Below are positions 14,395 through 20,409 of a stretch of DNA of 36,560 nucleotides, piece after piece. The notes beneath the pieces are model-generated. The model was not told the origin of the DNA. It saw only the letters and a program-made list of their open reading frames with translations, and made no database searches. The stretch lies in contig JAEEQG010000049.1 of the NCBI GenBank assembly GCA_016285185.1, forward strand, positions 1-36,560, read 5' to 3'. The DNA comes from Spirochaetota bacterium (GTDB lineage: Bacteria > Spirochaetota > Spirochaetia > Treponematales > Treponemataceae). How positions within the stretch are numbered: position 1 is the first letter of the stretch; every line of letters starts with the position of its first letter. Position numbers and translations under genes: made by a program.

Positions 14395-15777
14395 ATGTCA
14401 GTCATAAATCAGCTTACAACACTAATTCAGGATTCTTCGCGCGTAGTTTTTGCGCCCGATATAGAAGAAAAATACCTTAGTGACCAGCTTGGACGCAAAA
14501 AGGGGAATGCTTCGGCGCTGGTTTTTGTAAATTCTACGGAAGAAGTAAGCGCGGTTCTGCGTTTTGCTTATAAAAACCGTATTCCGGTTACTCCGAGAGG
14601 GGCAGGAACAAACCTTGTAGGGAGCACTGTTCCGCATGACGGTTCAATCATTCTTGATTTTTCAAAGATGAACCGTATTTTGGAAATTGATTCCGAAAAC
14701 TTTACGGCAACGGTTGAACCCGGTGTAATTCTTGAAGATTTTCAGCAGTATGTTGAGAACTTGGGCTTTTTTTATCCGCCTGATCCCGGCGAAAAACGCG
14801 CAAGCATCGGCGGAAACATTTCTACAAATGCAGGTGGAATGCGCGCTGTAAAATACGGGGTTACCCGCAACTACGTAATGGGGCTTGAGCTTGTTCTGGC
14901 AGATGGAACTGTACTGACAGTCGGCGGAAAAAACCGAAAAGATACTACCGGTCTTGATATAAAAGACATTGTTGTCGGATCGGAAGGAACACTTGCTGTA
15001 ATTACCAAATGTCTCCTCCGCTTAATCGGCAAACCCGAAAAATCTCAGAGTATCCTTGTGAGCTTTAATAGCCTGCAAGACGGTATAGAGGCCGTGCCCA
15101 TCATTTTAAGGCAGAACACAAATCCTACTGCCGTAGAGTTTATAGAACGCAAGGTTGTAAAACTGGGAGAGGATTTCTTGAATCTCAAATATCCTGACCC
15201 TGAAGCTGCAGCCTATCTGCTTTTGACCTTTGACGGTGCTGCCGCAGAAATTGACGGCGCTATACAAAAACTTTCTGACGGGTTAAAAGACTCAAGCCGC
15301 CGTGTAATGATACTTGACGGCTCCAAACCGGAACTTGATGCCGCAAATATCTGGAAAATCCGCGGCTGTCTCGTAAAGGCTGTGGAAGCAGTCAGTGAGC
15401 AGGAACCGCTCGATATTGTTGTACCTATAGCACGTGTTGCGGATTTTGTCGCATTTGTAAACAAGCTCGAAAAACAGAGCGGAATGCGGATGATAAGCTT
15501 CGGACATGCAGGCGACGGCAACGTTCATTTGTGTGTGGTACGGGGCGACCGTAGCAACGAAGTTTGGGAAAAAGAACTTAACGCAAACCTCGAAAAACTG
15601 TATGCTGAGGCAAAGGAATCCGGAGGTCTTATTTCCGGAGAGCATGGTCTTGGCGTAAGCAAAAGAGATTTCTTTTTTGCTCAGACTCCCGCTCAGAATG
15701 TGGACCTTATGAACGCAATCAAAAAGTCGTTCGATACAAAAGGAATCCTTAACCCAAAGACAAGCTACGTAAAATAG
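14395..15777 (+). CDS. FAD-linked 2-hydroxyacid dehydrogenase / oxidase (GlcD family)
   Basis: This 460-residue protein of the FAD-binding PCMH type (GlcD, D-lactate dehydrogenase family) oxidises 2-hydroxy acids, usually the D form, to 2-oxo acids. The FAD-binding part shows TPRGAGTNLVGSTVPHDGS, PPDPGEKRASIGGNISTNAGG and GSEGTLAVIT. The C-terminal cap shows FGHAGDGNVHLCVVRGD and ISGEHGLGVSKRDF. It is probably a soluble or membrane-associated flavoprotein passing electrons to an ETF-like or quinone acceptor. Next to a D/L-methionine importer, an L-2-hydroxyacid dehydrogenase and an aminotransferase, it would let D-2-hydroxy analogues of methionine enter the same 2-oxo acid pool; glycolate or D-lactate are alternatives. 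GAGG precedes the ATG. Confidence 0.88.
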   Translation: MSVINQLTTLIQDSSRVVFAPDIEEKYLSDQLGRKKGNASALVFVNSTEEVSAVLRFAYKNRIPVTPRGAGTNLVGSTVPHDGSIILDFSKMNRILEIDSENFTATVEPGVILEDFQQYVENLGFFYPPDPGEKRASIGGNISTNAGGMRAVKYGVTRNYVMGLELVLADGTVLTVGGKNRKDTTGLDIKDIVVGSEGTLAVITKCLLRLIGKPEKSQSILVSFNSLQDGIEAVPIILRQNTNPTAVEFIERKVVKLGEDFLNLKYPDPEAAAYLLLTFDGAAAEIDGAIQKLSDGLKDSSRRVMILDGSKPELDAANIWKIRGCLVKAVEAVSEQEPLDIVVPIARVADFVAFVNKLEKQSGMRMISFGHAGDGNVHLCVVRGDRSNEVWEKELNANLEKLYAEAKESGGLISGEHGLGVSKRDFFFAQTPAQNVDLMNAIKKSFDTKGILNPKTSYVK

Positions 15778-15787
15778 GGGAACCGAT

Positions 15788-15910
15788 ATGCCGCAACTTT
15801 CGACACGAACATCAACTTTTACAGACAGTGTTATCCGAAGGATGAGTCGCTCACTTCGTGAGCTAACGAGTTTGCATTGCAAACTCGCCCAGGAAGGTCT
15901 TTATGCCTAA
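15788..15910 (+). pseudogene. Diverged duplicate of the aminotransferase N-terminus (40-codon reading frame)
   Basis: An ATG at 15788 with a purine-rich site (GGGG at 15777-15780) opens a frame whose first 21 codons match the first 21 codons of the downstream aminotransferase at 16 of 21 residues, but only 42 of 63 nucleotides. Differences are thus largely synonymous, which points to two once-functional diverged genes. After codon 21 the frame runs into two palindromes and stops at 15908-15910, overlapping the real start at 15903 by 8 nt. It may be the stump of a paralogue or may act as a coupling leader. Confidence 0.6.
15849..15887 (+). repeat. Double-palindrome element inside the duplicated aminotransferase start
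   Basis: Two adjacent perfect inverted repeats: GCTCAC-TTC-GTGAGC (15849-15863) and CGAGTTTGC-ATT-GCAAACTCG (15867-15887). They occupy exactly the place where the upstream aminotransferase fragment stops resembling the real gene, as expected for an inserted REP- or MITE-like element. No second copy was seen in the window. Confidence 0.6.
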
Positions 15911-17072
15911 TTTATCAAATCGCACTGCAAATTTTACAGATTCTGTTATTCGACGAATGACTAGAATCTCTAACCAATTCAATGCAATTAACTTATCGCA
16001 GGGGTTCCCTGATTTTGAACCGCCGCGGGAAATTCTTGAACGGCTTGCTCAGGTAACAAAAGAAGATTTTCATCAGTATTCGATAACATGGGGCGCACAG
16101 AATTTTCGCGAGGCGCTTGCCGCAAAGATAACGTATTTTTCGGGTATGAGTGTGGACCCTAACTCAGAACTGGTTGTTACATGCGGTTCTACCGAAGCGA
16201 TGATGGCGGCGATGATGAGTGTTACTAATCCCGGCGACAAGGTAATCGTGTTTTCGCCCTTTTACGAAAACTACGGTGCCGACACAATCCTAAGCAATGC
16301 GCAGCCTATTTATGTACCGCTTGTTCCACCTGACTACAACTTTGATCCGGCTGTTTTGGAAGATGCCTTCCGCCAAAAGCCGAAGGCAATCATCGTTTGT
16401 AATCCCTCAAATCCAAGTGGAAAGGTTTTTACGCGCGAAGAACTGACGATTATCGCAGACTTGGCAAAAAAATACGATTCCTTTGTAATAACGGACGAGG
16501 TTTACGAACACATCCTTTACAAACCGTTTATTCACACTTATATGGCAAGTTTGCCCGGTATGAGGGACCGTACAATCGTATGCAACTCGCTTTCTAAAAC
16601 CTATTCGATTACAGGCTGGCGTCTCGGTTATACGCAGGCAAACCCCGAAGTAACCGAACGCATCAAAAAGGTTCACGACTTTTTGACAGTAGGCGCAGCA
16701 GCTCCGTTGCAGGAGGCCGCAGTTACGGGCCTGCGCTTTGATGACGCATACTACGCTGACCTTCAGCAAAAATATACACATAAACGCAATTTGTTTTTAC
16801 AGGGATTGCGCGACATCGGACTGCCCCATACGGAACCGCAGGGTGCTTACTACATAATGATAGACATCAGCGAGTTCGGTTATGAAAGCGACCTTGAGTT
16901 TGCCGAGATTCTTGCACGCGATGTAGGTGTAGGTACAGTTCCAGGTTCATCATTTTTCCGCGAGAACGAAAACCGCTATGTGCGCATCCACTTTGCAAAA
17001 AAGGATGAAACCTTGAACGAGGCCTTGAACCGTCTCAGTGATATCCGAAAAAAGATCACCCCACGAACCTGA
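15903..17072 (+). CDS. PLP-dependent class I/II aminotransferase (aspartate aminotransferase fold)
   Basis: The protein has 389 residues. The PLP-binding Lys232 lies in NSLSKTYSITGWRLGY; NPSNPSG and TDEVYEH are the usual cofactor contacts, and the NLSQGFPDF opening is shared with methionine- and aromatic-type aminotransferases (YbdL/KAT-like). Such enzymes transaminate 2-oxo-4-methylthiobutyrate to methionine among other substrates. AGGAAGG lies 5 nt before the ATG. The first 100 nt or so use different synonymous codons (TTA, TCA, CGA, ACT) from the rest of the gene, and an older-looking copy of the same N-terminus lies just upstream, so the gene start is probably chimeric. It follows the GlcD-type gene by 125 nt on the same transcript. 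Confidence 0.88.
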   Translation: MPNLSNRTANFTDSVIRRMTRISNQFNAINLSQGFPDFEPPREILERLAQVTKEDFHQYSITWGAQNFREALAAKITYFSGMSVDPNSELVVTCGSTEAMMAAMMSVTNPGDKVIVFSPFYENYGADTILSNAQPIYVPLVPPDYNFDPAVLEDAFRQKPKAIIVCNPSNPSGKVFTREELTIIADLAKKYDSFVITDEVYEHILYKPFIHTYMASLPGMRDRTIVCNSLSKTYSITGWRLGYTQANPEVTERIKKVHDFLTVGAAAPLQEAAVTGLRFDDAYYADLQQKYTHKRNLFLQGLRDIGLPHTEPQGAYYIMIDISEFGYESDLEFAEILARDVGVGTVPGSSFFRENENRYVRIHFAKKDETLNEALNRLSDIRKKITPRT

Positions 17073-17093
17073 TTTTATATATATTTATAAAAA

Positions 17094-17110
17094 CCTATTG
17101 ACATGGTAGG
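17094..17110 (+). promoter_or_regulatory. CCTA-N9-TAGG element, site C (mccBA)
   Basis: CCTATTGACATGGTAGG carries the -35 hexamer of the mccBA promoter, as sites A and B do for their promoters. Confidence 0.62.
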
Positions 17111-17126
17111 GTATTTGTTGTAAGGT
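17098..17126 (+). promoter_or_regulatory. Promoter of the mccBA leader operon
   Basis: TTGACA (17098-17103), 17-bp spacer, TAAGGT (17121-17126). The predicted start near 17132-17134 would place the leader-peptide ATG almost at the 5' end of the RNA. Confidence 0.6.
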
Positions 17127-17129
17127 TAA

Positions 17130-17146
17130 CCTATCATGTTGATAGG
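17130..17146 (+). promoter_or_regulatory. CCTA-N9-TAGG element, site D (mccBA)
   Basis: CCTATCATGTTGATAGG is a perfect 7-bp-arm palindrome with a 3-nt centre, 36 bp downstream of site C and covering the predicted start of transcription. It is the most symmetric member of the set. Confidence 0.65.
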
Positions 17147-17249
17147 TAATATTATTAAAGATTCAAGAATCCTCCAAGACTATAATCTTTCCCTTTGTTC
17201 CTGTTGTAAAAATACGGCGGGACATCAGTGTTGCTTCAACCTTTTTTAA
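17136..17249 (+). CDS. Cys-rich leader peptide of the mccBA operon (37 codons)
   Basis: A short frame runs from the ATG at 17136 to the TAA at 17247-17249. Five of its 37 codons are Cys, in two clusters: Cys-Ser-Cys-Cys at 17196-17207 and Cys-Cys at 17229-17234. It lies between the promoter and a terminator hairpin, upstream of genes whose pathway makes cysteine. That is the layout of a classical ribosome-mediated attenuator, and cysteine-codon leaders are known in other bacteria. There is no convincing Shine-Dalgarno site; with the predicted RNA start 2-4 nt upstream it would be translated as a leaderless message. The function is inferred from layout only. Confidence 0.6.
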   Translation: MLIGNIIKDSRILQDYNLSLCSCCKNTAGHQCCFNLF

Positions 17250-17313
17250 TCGCATTGAGAGCACAGTTTTAATCCGCCGGTTTGTTTTTTTTTGAGCCGA
17301 CGGATTTTTTTTT
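17215..17313 (+). promoter_or_regulatory. Candidate attenuator: terminator with competing antiterminator
   Basis: Terminator arms are AATCCGCCGG (17271-17280) and CCGACGGATT (17297-17306; one C-A mismatch), followed by a run of T to 17313. The 5' arm can instead pair with CGGCGG at 17215-17220 (partner CCGCCG at 17274-17279, plus one G-U). A ribosome held at the first Cys cluster ends just before 17215, leaving the antiterminator strand free. The mccB ribosome-binding site AAGGAG (17320-17325) follows. Confidence 0.6.
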
Positions 17314-17334
17314 ACATATAAGGAGACATAAAAT

Positions 17335-18498
17335 ATGAGTGGTAAAAATTACAAATCAATTGAATCGGCTTTGATTCATGGTGGTATTTATGGCGACGAG
17401 ACAACAGGCGCTGTAAATGTTCCAATTTATCAGACCTCCACCTACGAGCAGCAGGGAATCGGTCAGAATAAGGGCTGGGAATATTCCAGAACCGGTAACC
17501 CGACCCGCGCAGCATTGGAAGCCTTGATAGCAGAACTGGAAGGCGGTACGCACGGTTTTGCATTCGGTTCGGGAATGGCAGCATTGACAGCTGTTATTTC
17601 ATTATTCAAAAGCGGTGACAAAATCATAATTTCGAGCAACGTATACGGCGGAACATTCCGCGTGCTGGACAAAATATTCAAGAATTTCGGTATTGGTTAC
17701 TCAATAGAAGATACAACAAATCTAGAATCCTTGGATAAAAAAGTCTCTCCTGATGTAAAGGCAATTCTTGTAGAGACGCCGGCAAATCCTCTTTTGACAA
17801 TTACAGACTTGTCTGGCATTGCGGATATTGCTAAAAAACACGGAATCCTTTCAATCGTAGATAATACTTTTATGACCCCGTACTTGCAGCGCCCGATAGA
17901 AAGCGGAATCGACATTGTAGTTCATAGTGCAACAAAATACCTGGGCGGGCACAGTGACGTTGTTGCTGGTCTTGCCGTTGTTCACGACAAAACTTTGGCA
18001 GAACGGCTCGCCTTTATTCAGAATGCGACAGGCGGTGTTCTGGGTCCGTTTGATTCTTTCCTTTTGATTCGCGGAATTAAAACTCTTGGCGTCCGTCTTG
18101 ACCGCCATACAGATAATGCCCTTAAGATTGCAAAATGGCTTGAAAAACACGAGGCGGTCAAGAAGGTTTATTATCCTGGACTTGAAACTGCTCAGGGCTA
18201 TAAAATCAATAAAAAGCAGGCTAAGAACGGCGGCGCGATGATCAGTTTTGAACTTAAAGAAAACTATGATTTTAAGAAGTTTTTCTCTTCGCTTGGTCTG
18301 ATTGCGCTTGCAGAAAGTCTTGGCGGTGTTGAAAGCCTTGCCTGCCATCCTGCAAGTATGACACATGCAAGTATTCCGAAAGAAATCCGCGAAAAAGTAG
18401 GAATTACGGACGGTTTAATAAGGCTTTCTGTAGGCATTGAAAATGCAGATGATTTGATTGCGGATCTGCAGCAGGCAATACAAGAGGCTGCATTATGA
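17335..18498 (+). CDS. mccB: Cystathionine gamma-lyase (MccB-like, Cys/Met metabolism PLP enzyme)
   Basis: This 387-residue PLP enzyme belongs to the Cys/Met metabolism family. Marks are the N-terminal YQTSTYEQ and YSRTGNPT, the PLP lysine Lys201 in SATKYLGGHSD, and the C-terminal SLGGVESLACHPASMTHASIP. It would split cystathionine to cysteine, 2-oxobutyrate and ammonia; cystathionine gamma-synthase or homocysteine lyase activity cannot be excluded by sequence alone. The stop overlaps the start of the next gene by 4 nt, and that gene resembles Bacillus MccA, which together with MccB performs reverse transsulfuration. This is why I prefer the lyase assignment. A leader of about 190 nt with two CCTA-N9-TAGG elements, a Cys-rich peptide and a terminator precedes it. 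Confidence 0.88.
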   Translation: MSGKNYKSIESALIHGGIYGDETTGAVNVPIYQTSTYEQQGIGQNKGWEYSRTGNPTRAALEALIAELEGGTHGFAFGSGMAALTAVISLFKSGDKIIISSNVYGGTFRVLDKIFKNFGIGYSIEDTTNLESLDKKVSPDVKAILVETPANPLLTITDLSGIADIAKKHGILSIVDNTFMTPYLQRPIESGIDIVVHSATKYLGGHSDVVAGLAVVHDKTLAERLAFIQNATGGVLGPFDSFLLIRGIKTLGVRLDRHTDNALKIAKWLEKHEAVKKVYYPGLETAQGYKINKKQAKNGGAMISFELKENYDFKKFFSSLGLIALAESLGGVESLACHPASMTHASIPKEIREKVGITDGLIRLSVGIENADDLIADLQQAIQEAAL

Positions 18499-19427
18499 TT
18501 TACGACTCGATGCAGGAATTGATCGGGAATACTCCGCTTGTACGGCTTTCAAATGTCGGAATGCCACAAGGCATAAATCTTTTTGCAAAACTTGAATTGA
18601 TGAATCCGGCAGGCAGTGTAAAAGACCGCGTCGGACGCGAAATGATAGAAGACGCTGAACAGCGCGGAGTATTAGAAGCTGGCGGAACAATTGTTGAAGG
18701 AACTGCCGGGAACACAGGGCTTGGCATTGCGTTTGCAGCATTAAAAAAGGGCTACAAAGTTATTTTTGTAGTACCTACAAAGTTCAGTCAGGAAAAGCAG
18801 ACTTTGATGAAAGCCCTTGGCGCGCAGATTGTAAATACTCCTCGCGAAGAAGGTATGCTTGGTGCTGCCAAAAAAGCGGAAGAAATACGCGCAAGTATAC
18901 CCGGGGCTGTAGCATTGCAGCAGTTCAAAAATCCTGCAAACCCGCGTGCGCATTACAAAACAACAGGTCCTGAAATTTATACCGACCTTAACGGTAAAAT
19001 CGATTATTTTGTGGCAGGAGCCGGCAGCGGCGGCACTTATGCCGGAATTATGCGGTACTTAAAAGAAAAAAATCCGGAAATAAAAGGTGTTCTTGCAGAT
19101 CCCGTCGGTTCTACAATGGGCGGCGGCGAACACGGCGAGTACAACATTGAAGGGATAGGCAATGACTTTATCCCCGAAACAATGGATATGACACTTGTTG
19201 ATAAAATAATAAAAATCAATGATTCGGATGCTTTTGAGGGTGCTCGGGAACTTGCCCGGCGTGAAGGGATTTTTGCCGGCAGTTCAAGCGGTGGAGCTTT
19301 TTCCGCGGCAAAAAAACTGACGCAAGAAATTGCGGGTAAGGTAACCGGAACTGGCAAAAAACTGAACATTGTTGTTGTCTTTCCTGACCGCGGTGACCGG
19401 TATTTCAGCAAAGGCTTGTACGAGTAA
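18495..19427 (+). CDS. mccA: Cystathionine beta-synthase, O-acetylserine-dependent type (MccA-like; cysteine synthase family)
   Basis: The protein has 310 residues in the CysK/CBS fold II PLP family. The PLP lysine is Lys43 in NPAGSVKDR; the phosphate loop GAGSGGTYAG and substrate loop EGTAGNTGLG are intact. The segments LMKALGAQIVNTPREEGMLGAAKKAEEI, IEGIGNDFIPE and FPDRGDRYFSKGLYE parallel Bacillus MccA, which condenses O-acetylserine with homocysteine to cystathionine, more closely than CysK. A plain cysteine synthase is the alternative. It is translationally coupled to mccB (ATGA overlap), so methionine-derived homocysteine would be converted to cysteine by this pair. In Bacillus, CysK is also the signalling partner of CymR. 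Confidence 0.85.
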   Translation: MIYDSMQELIGNTPLVRLSNVGMPQGINLFAKLELMNPAGSVKDRVGREMIEDAEQRGVLEAGGTIVEGTAGNTGLGIAFAALKKGYKVIFVVPTKFSQEKQTLMKALGAQIVNTPREEGMLGAAKKAEEIRASIPGAVALQQFKNPANPRAHYKTTGPEIYTDLNGKIDYFVAGAGSGGTYAGIMRYLKEKNPEIKGVLADPVGSTMGGGEHGEYNIEGIGNDFIPETMDMTLVDKIIKINDSDAFEGARELARREGIFAGSSSGGAFSAAKKLTQEIAGKVTGTGKKLNIVVVFPDRGDRYFSKGLYE

Positions 19428-19444
19428 AAAAGCAGAAGATGCGC

Positions 19445-19465
19445 GTTATAGGCAAAGGCTATAGC
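19445..19465 (+). promoter_or_regulatory. LysR-type box upstream of metQ2
   Basis: GTTATA-N9-TATAGC. The motif GTATTAG begins 37 bp after the first base of the box, exactly as at metN and metQ1. Confidence 0.58.
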
Positions 19466-19484
19466 TGTGTATAAAAAAACAGTA

Positions 19485-19514
19485 TTAGACACTAAATGAC
19501 AGTTTGGATAAGGT
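19485..19514 (+). promoter_or_regulatory. Promoter of metQ2
   Basis: TTAGAC (19485-19490), 18-bp spacer, TAAGGT (19509-19514). The same register relative to the LysR box as in the other two met promoters. Confidence 0.5.
19491..19507 (+). promoter_or_regulatory. Degenerate CCTA-N9-TTGG-like element, site G (metQ2)
   Basis: ACTAAATGACAGTTTGG keeps the 17-bp spacing but has one changed half-site and lies between -35 and -10 instead of after the -10. It may be a chance match. Confidence 0.3.
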
Positions 19515-19543
19515 TATGACATCTGATACGAAAGAGGTAGAAA

Positions 19544-20389
19544 ATGAAAAACAATAGTAAAACAATTATTACAATTATTTTGGTAACTGCATTGATATTT
19601 ACATCTTGTGCAGGTAAAAAAACAAAAGAAGTTACTCTTAAAATTGGAACCTGCGGTTCACTTGTTGAAGACATTCTTGGTCCCGCAAAAGCAAGTTTGA
19701 AAGAACAGGGAATCAATCTGGAAATTGTACAGTTCTCTGACTTTGTAACTCCAAACCGTGCCCTGAACAGCGGCGACATTGATTTGAACGCTATGCAACA
19801 CAGAGTTTTCTTTGCAAACGACTGTGCTTCCAACGGTTATGAACTGACAGCAATCGGAAATACATATCTTATCCCGATGCACTTTTATTCAAACAAGGTA
19901 AAGTCAGTTTCAGAAATTAAAGATGGTGATGAAATTGCAATTCCGAATGATGTTACAAACGGCGGACGCGCCTTAAAGATTCTGGAAGGTGCCGGTCTAA
20001 TCACCATTAAGAAAGATGCGGCATTCAGTCCTACAGTTGCTGATATTGAAACTTACAAGGTAAAAATCAAAATAAAGGAACTTGCTGCAAATCTTGTAGC
20101 ACAGGCTTTGAATGACGTAACAGCAGCTGTTATAAACGGAAACTATGCAGTTGATTTCGGATTGAAGCCGGAACAGGCAATCCTTCAGGATACAACACTT
20201 ATCATTCCTGAATACTGGTGTCTCATCGCAGTAAAAACTGAAAATCTAAAAGACCCGGAAAAAGTTGCGCTTTACGAAAAAGTTGTAAACGCATGGCATA
20301 CCGACGAAACCCTTAAGGTTTACGACAAGTATCAGGGAAGCATTATTCCTGTCGGCTGGGATGAAGATATTCTTTCTAAATACAAATAA
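19544..20389 (+). CDS. metQ: MetQ-family substrate-binding lipoprotein (second copy)
   Basis: This 281-residue MetQ/NlpA-type binding protein is clearly paralogous to the one at 13484; it shares the INL-EIVQFSD-VTPN-AL framework and AIPNDVTNGGRA. The signal peptide ends in a lipobox (IFTSC, Cys at residue 21-22), so it is anchored to a membrane as a lipoprotein, as is usual for MetQ. Its promoter carries a LysR-type box in the same register as metN and metQ1. It is followed after 20 nt by the N-acyl-D-amino acid deacylase gene, with which it is probably co-transcribed. The two MetQ versions may differ in preference, for example for L against D or derivatised methionine; this is an inference. 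Confidence 0.92.
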   Translation: MKNNSKTIITIILVTALIFTSCAGKKTKEVTLKIGTCGSLVEDILGPAKASLKEQGINLEIVQFSDFVTPNRALNSGDIDLNAMQHRVFFANDCASNGYELTAIGNTYLIPMHFYSNKVKSVSEIKDGDEIAIPNDVTNGGRALKILEGAGLITIKKDAAFSPTVADIETYKVKIKIKELAANLVAQALNDVTAAVINGNYAVDFGLKPEQAILQDTTLIIPEYWCLIAVKTENLKDPEKVALYEKVVNAWHTDETLKVYDKYQGSIIPVGWDEDILSKYK

Positions 20390-20409
20390 TAGCTGTAAGG
20401 ATTTTGTTT

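Noticed and set aside
15867-15887. The palindrome as a Rho-independent terminator of the GlcD-type gene.
   Set aside because: There is no T-run and a ribosome-binding site follows immediately. The position at the break of a duplicated coding segment suggests an inserted repeat instead.
17147-17334. SAM riboswitch or T-box in the mccB leader.
   Set aside because: I looked for SAM-I/SAM-II core motifs and the T-box UGGNACCGCG sequence and found none. The Cys-rich reading frame explains the leader better.
18495-19427. Annotation simply as cysteine synthase CysK.
   Set aside because: The sequence around EEGMLGA, EGIGNDFIPE and the coupling to a cystathionine lyase gene fit MccA better. CysK activity cannot be excluded.
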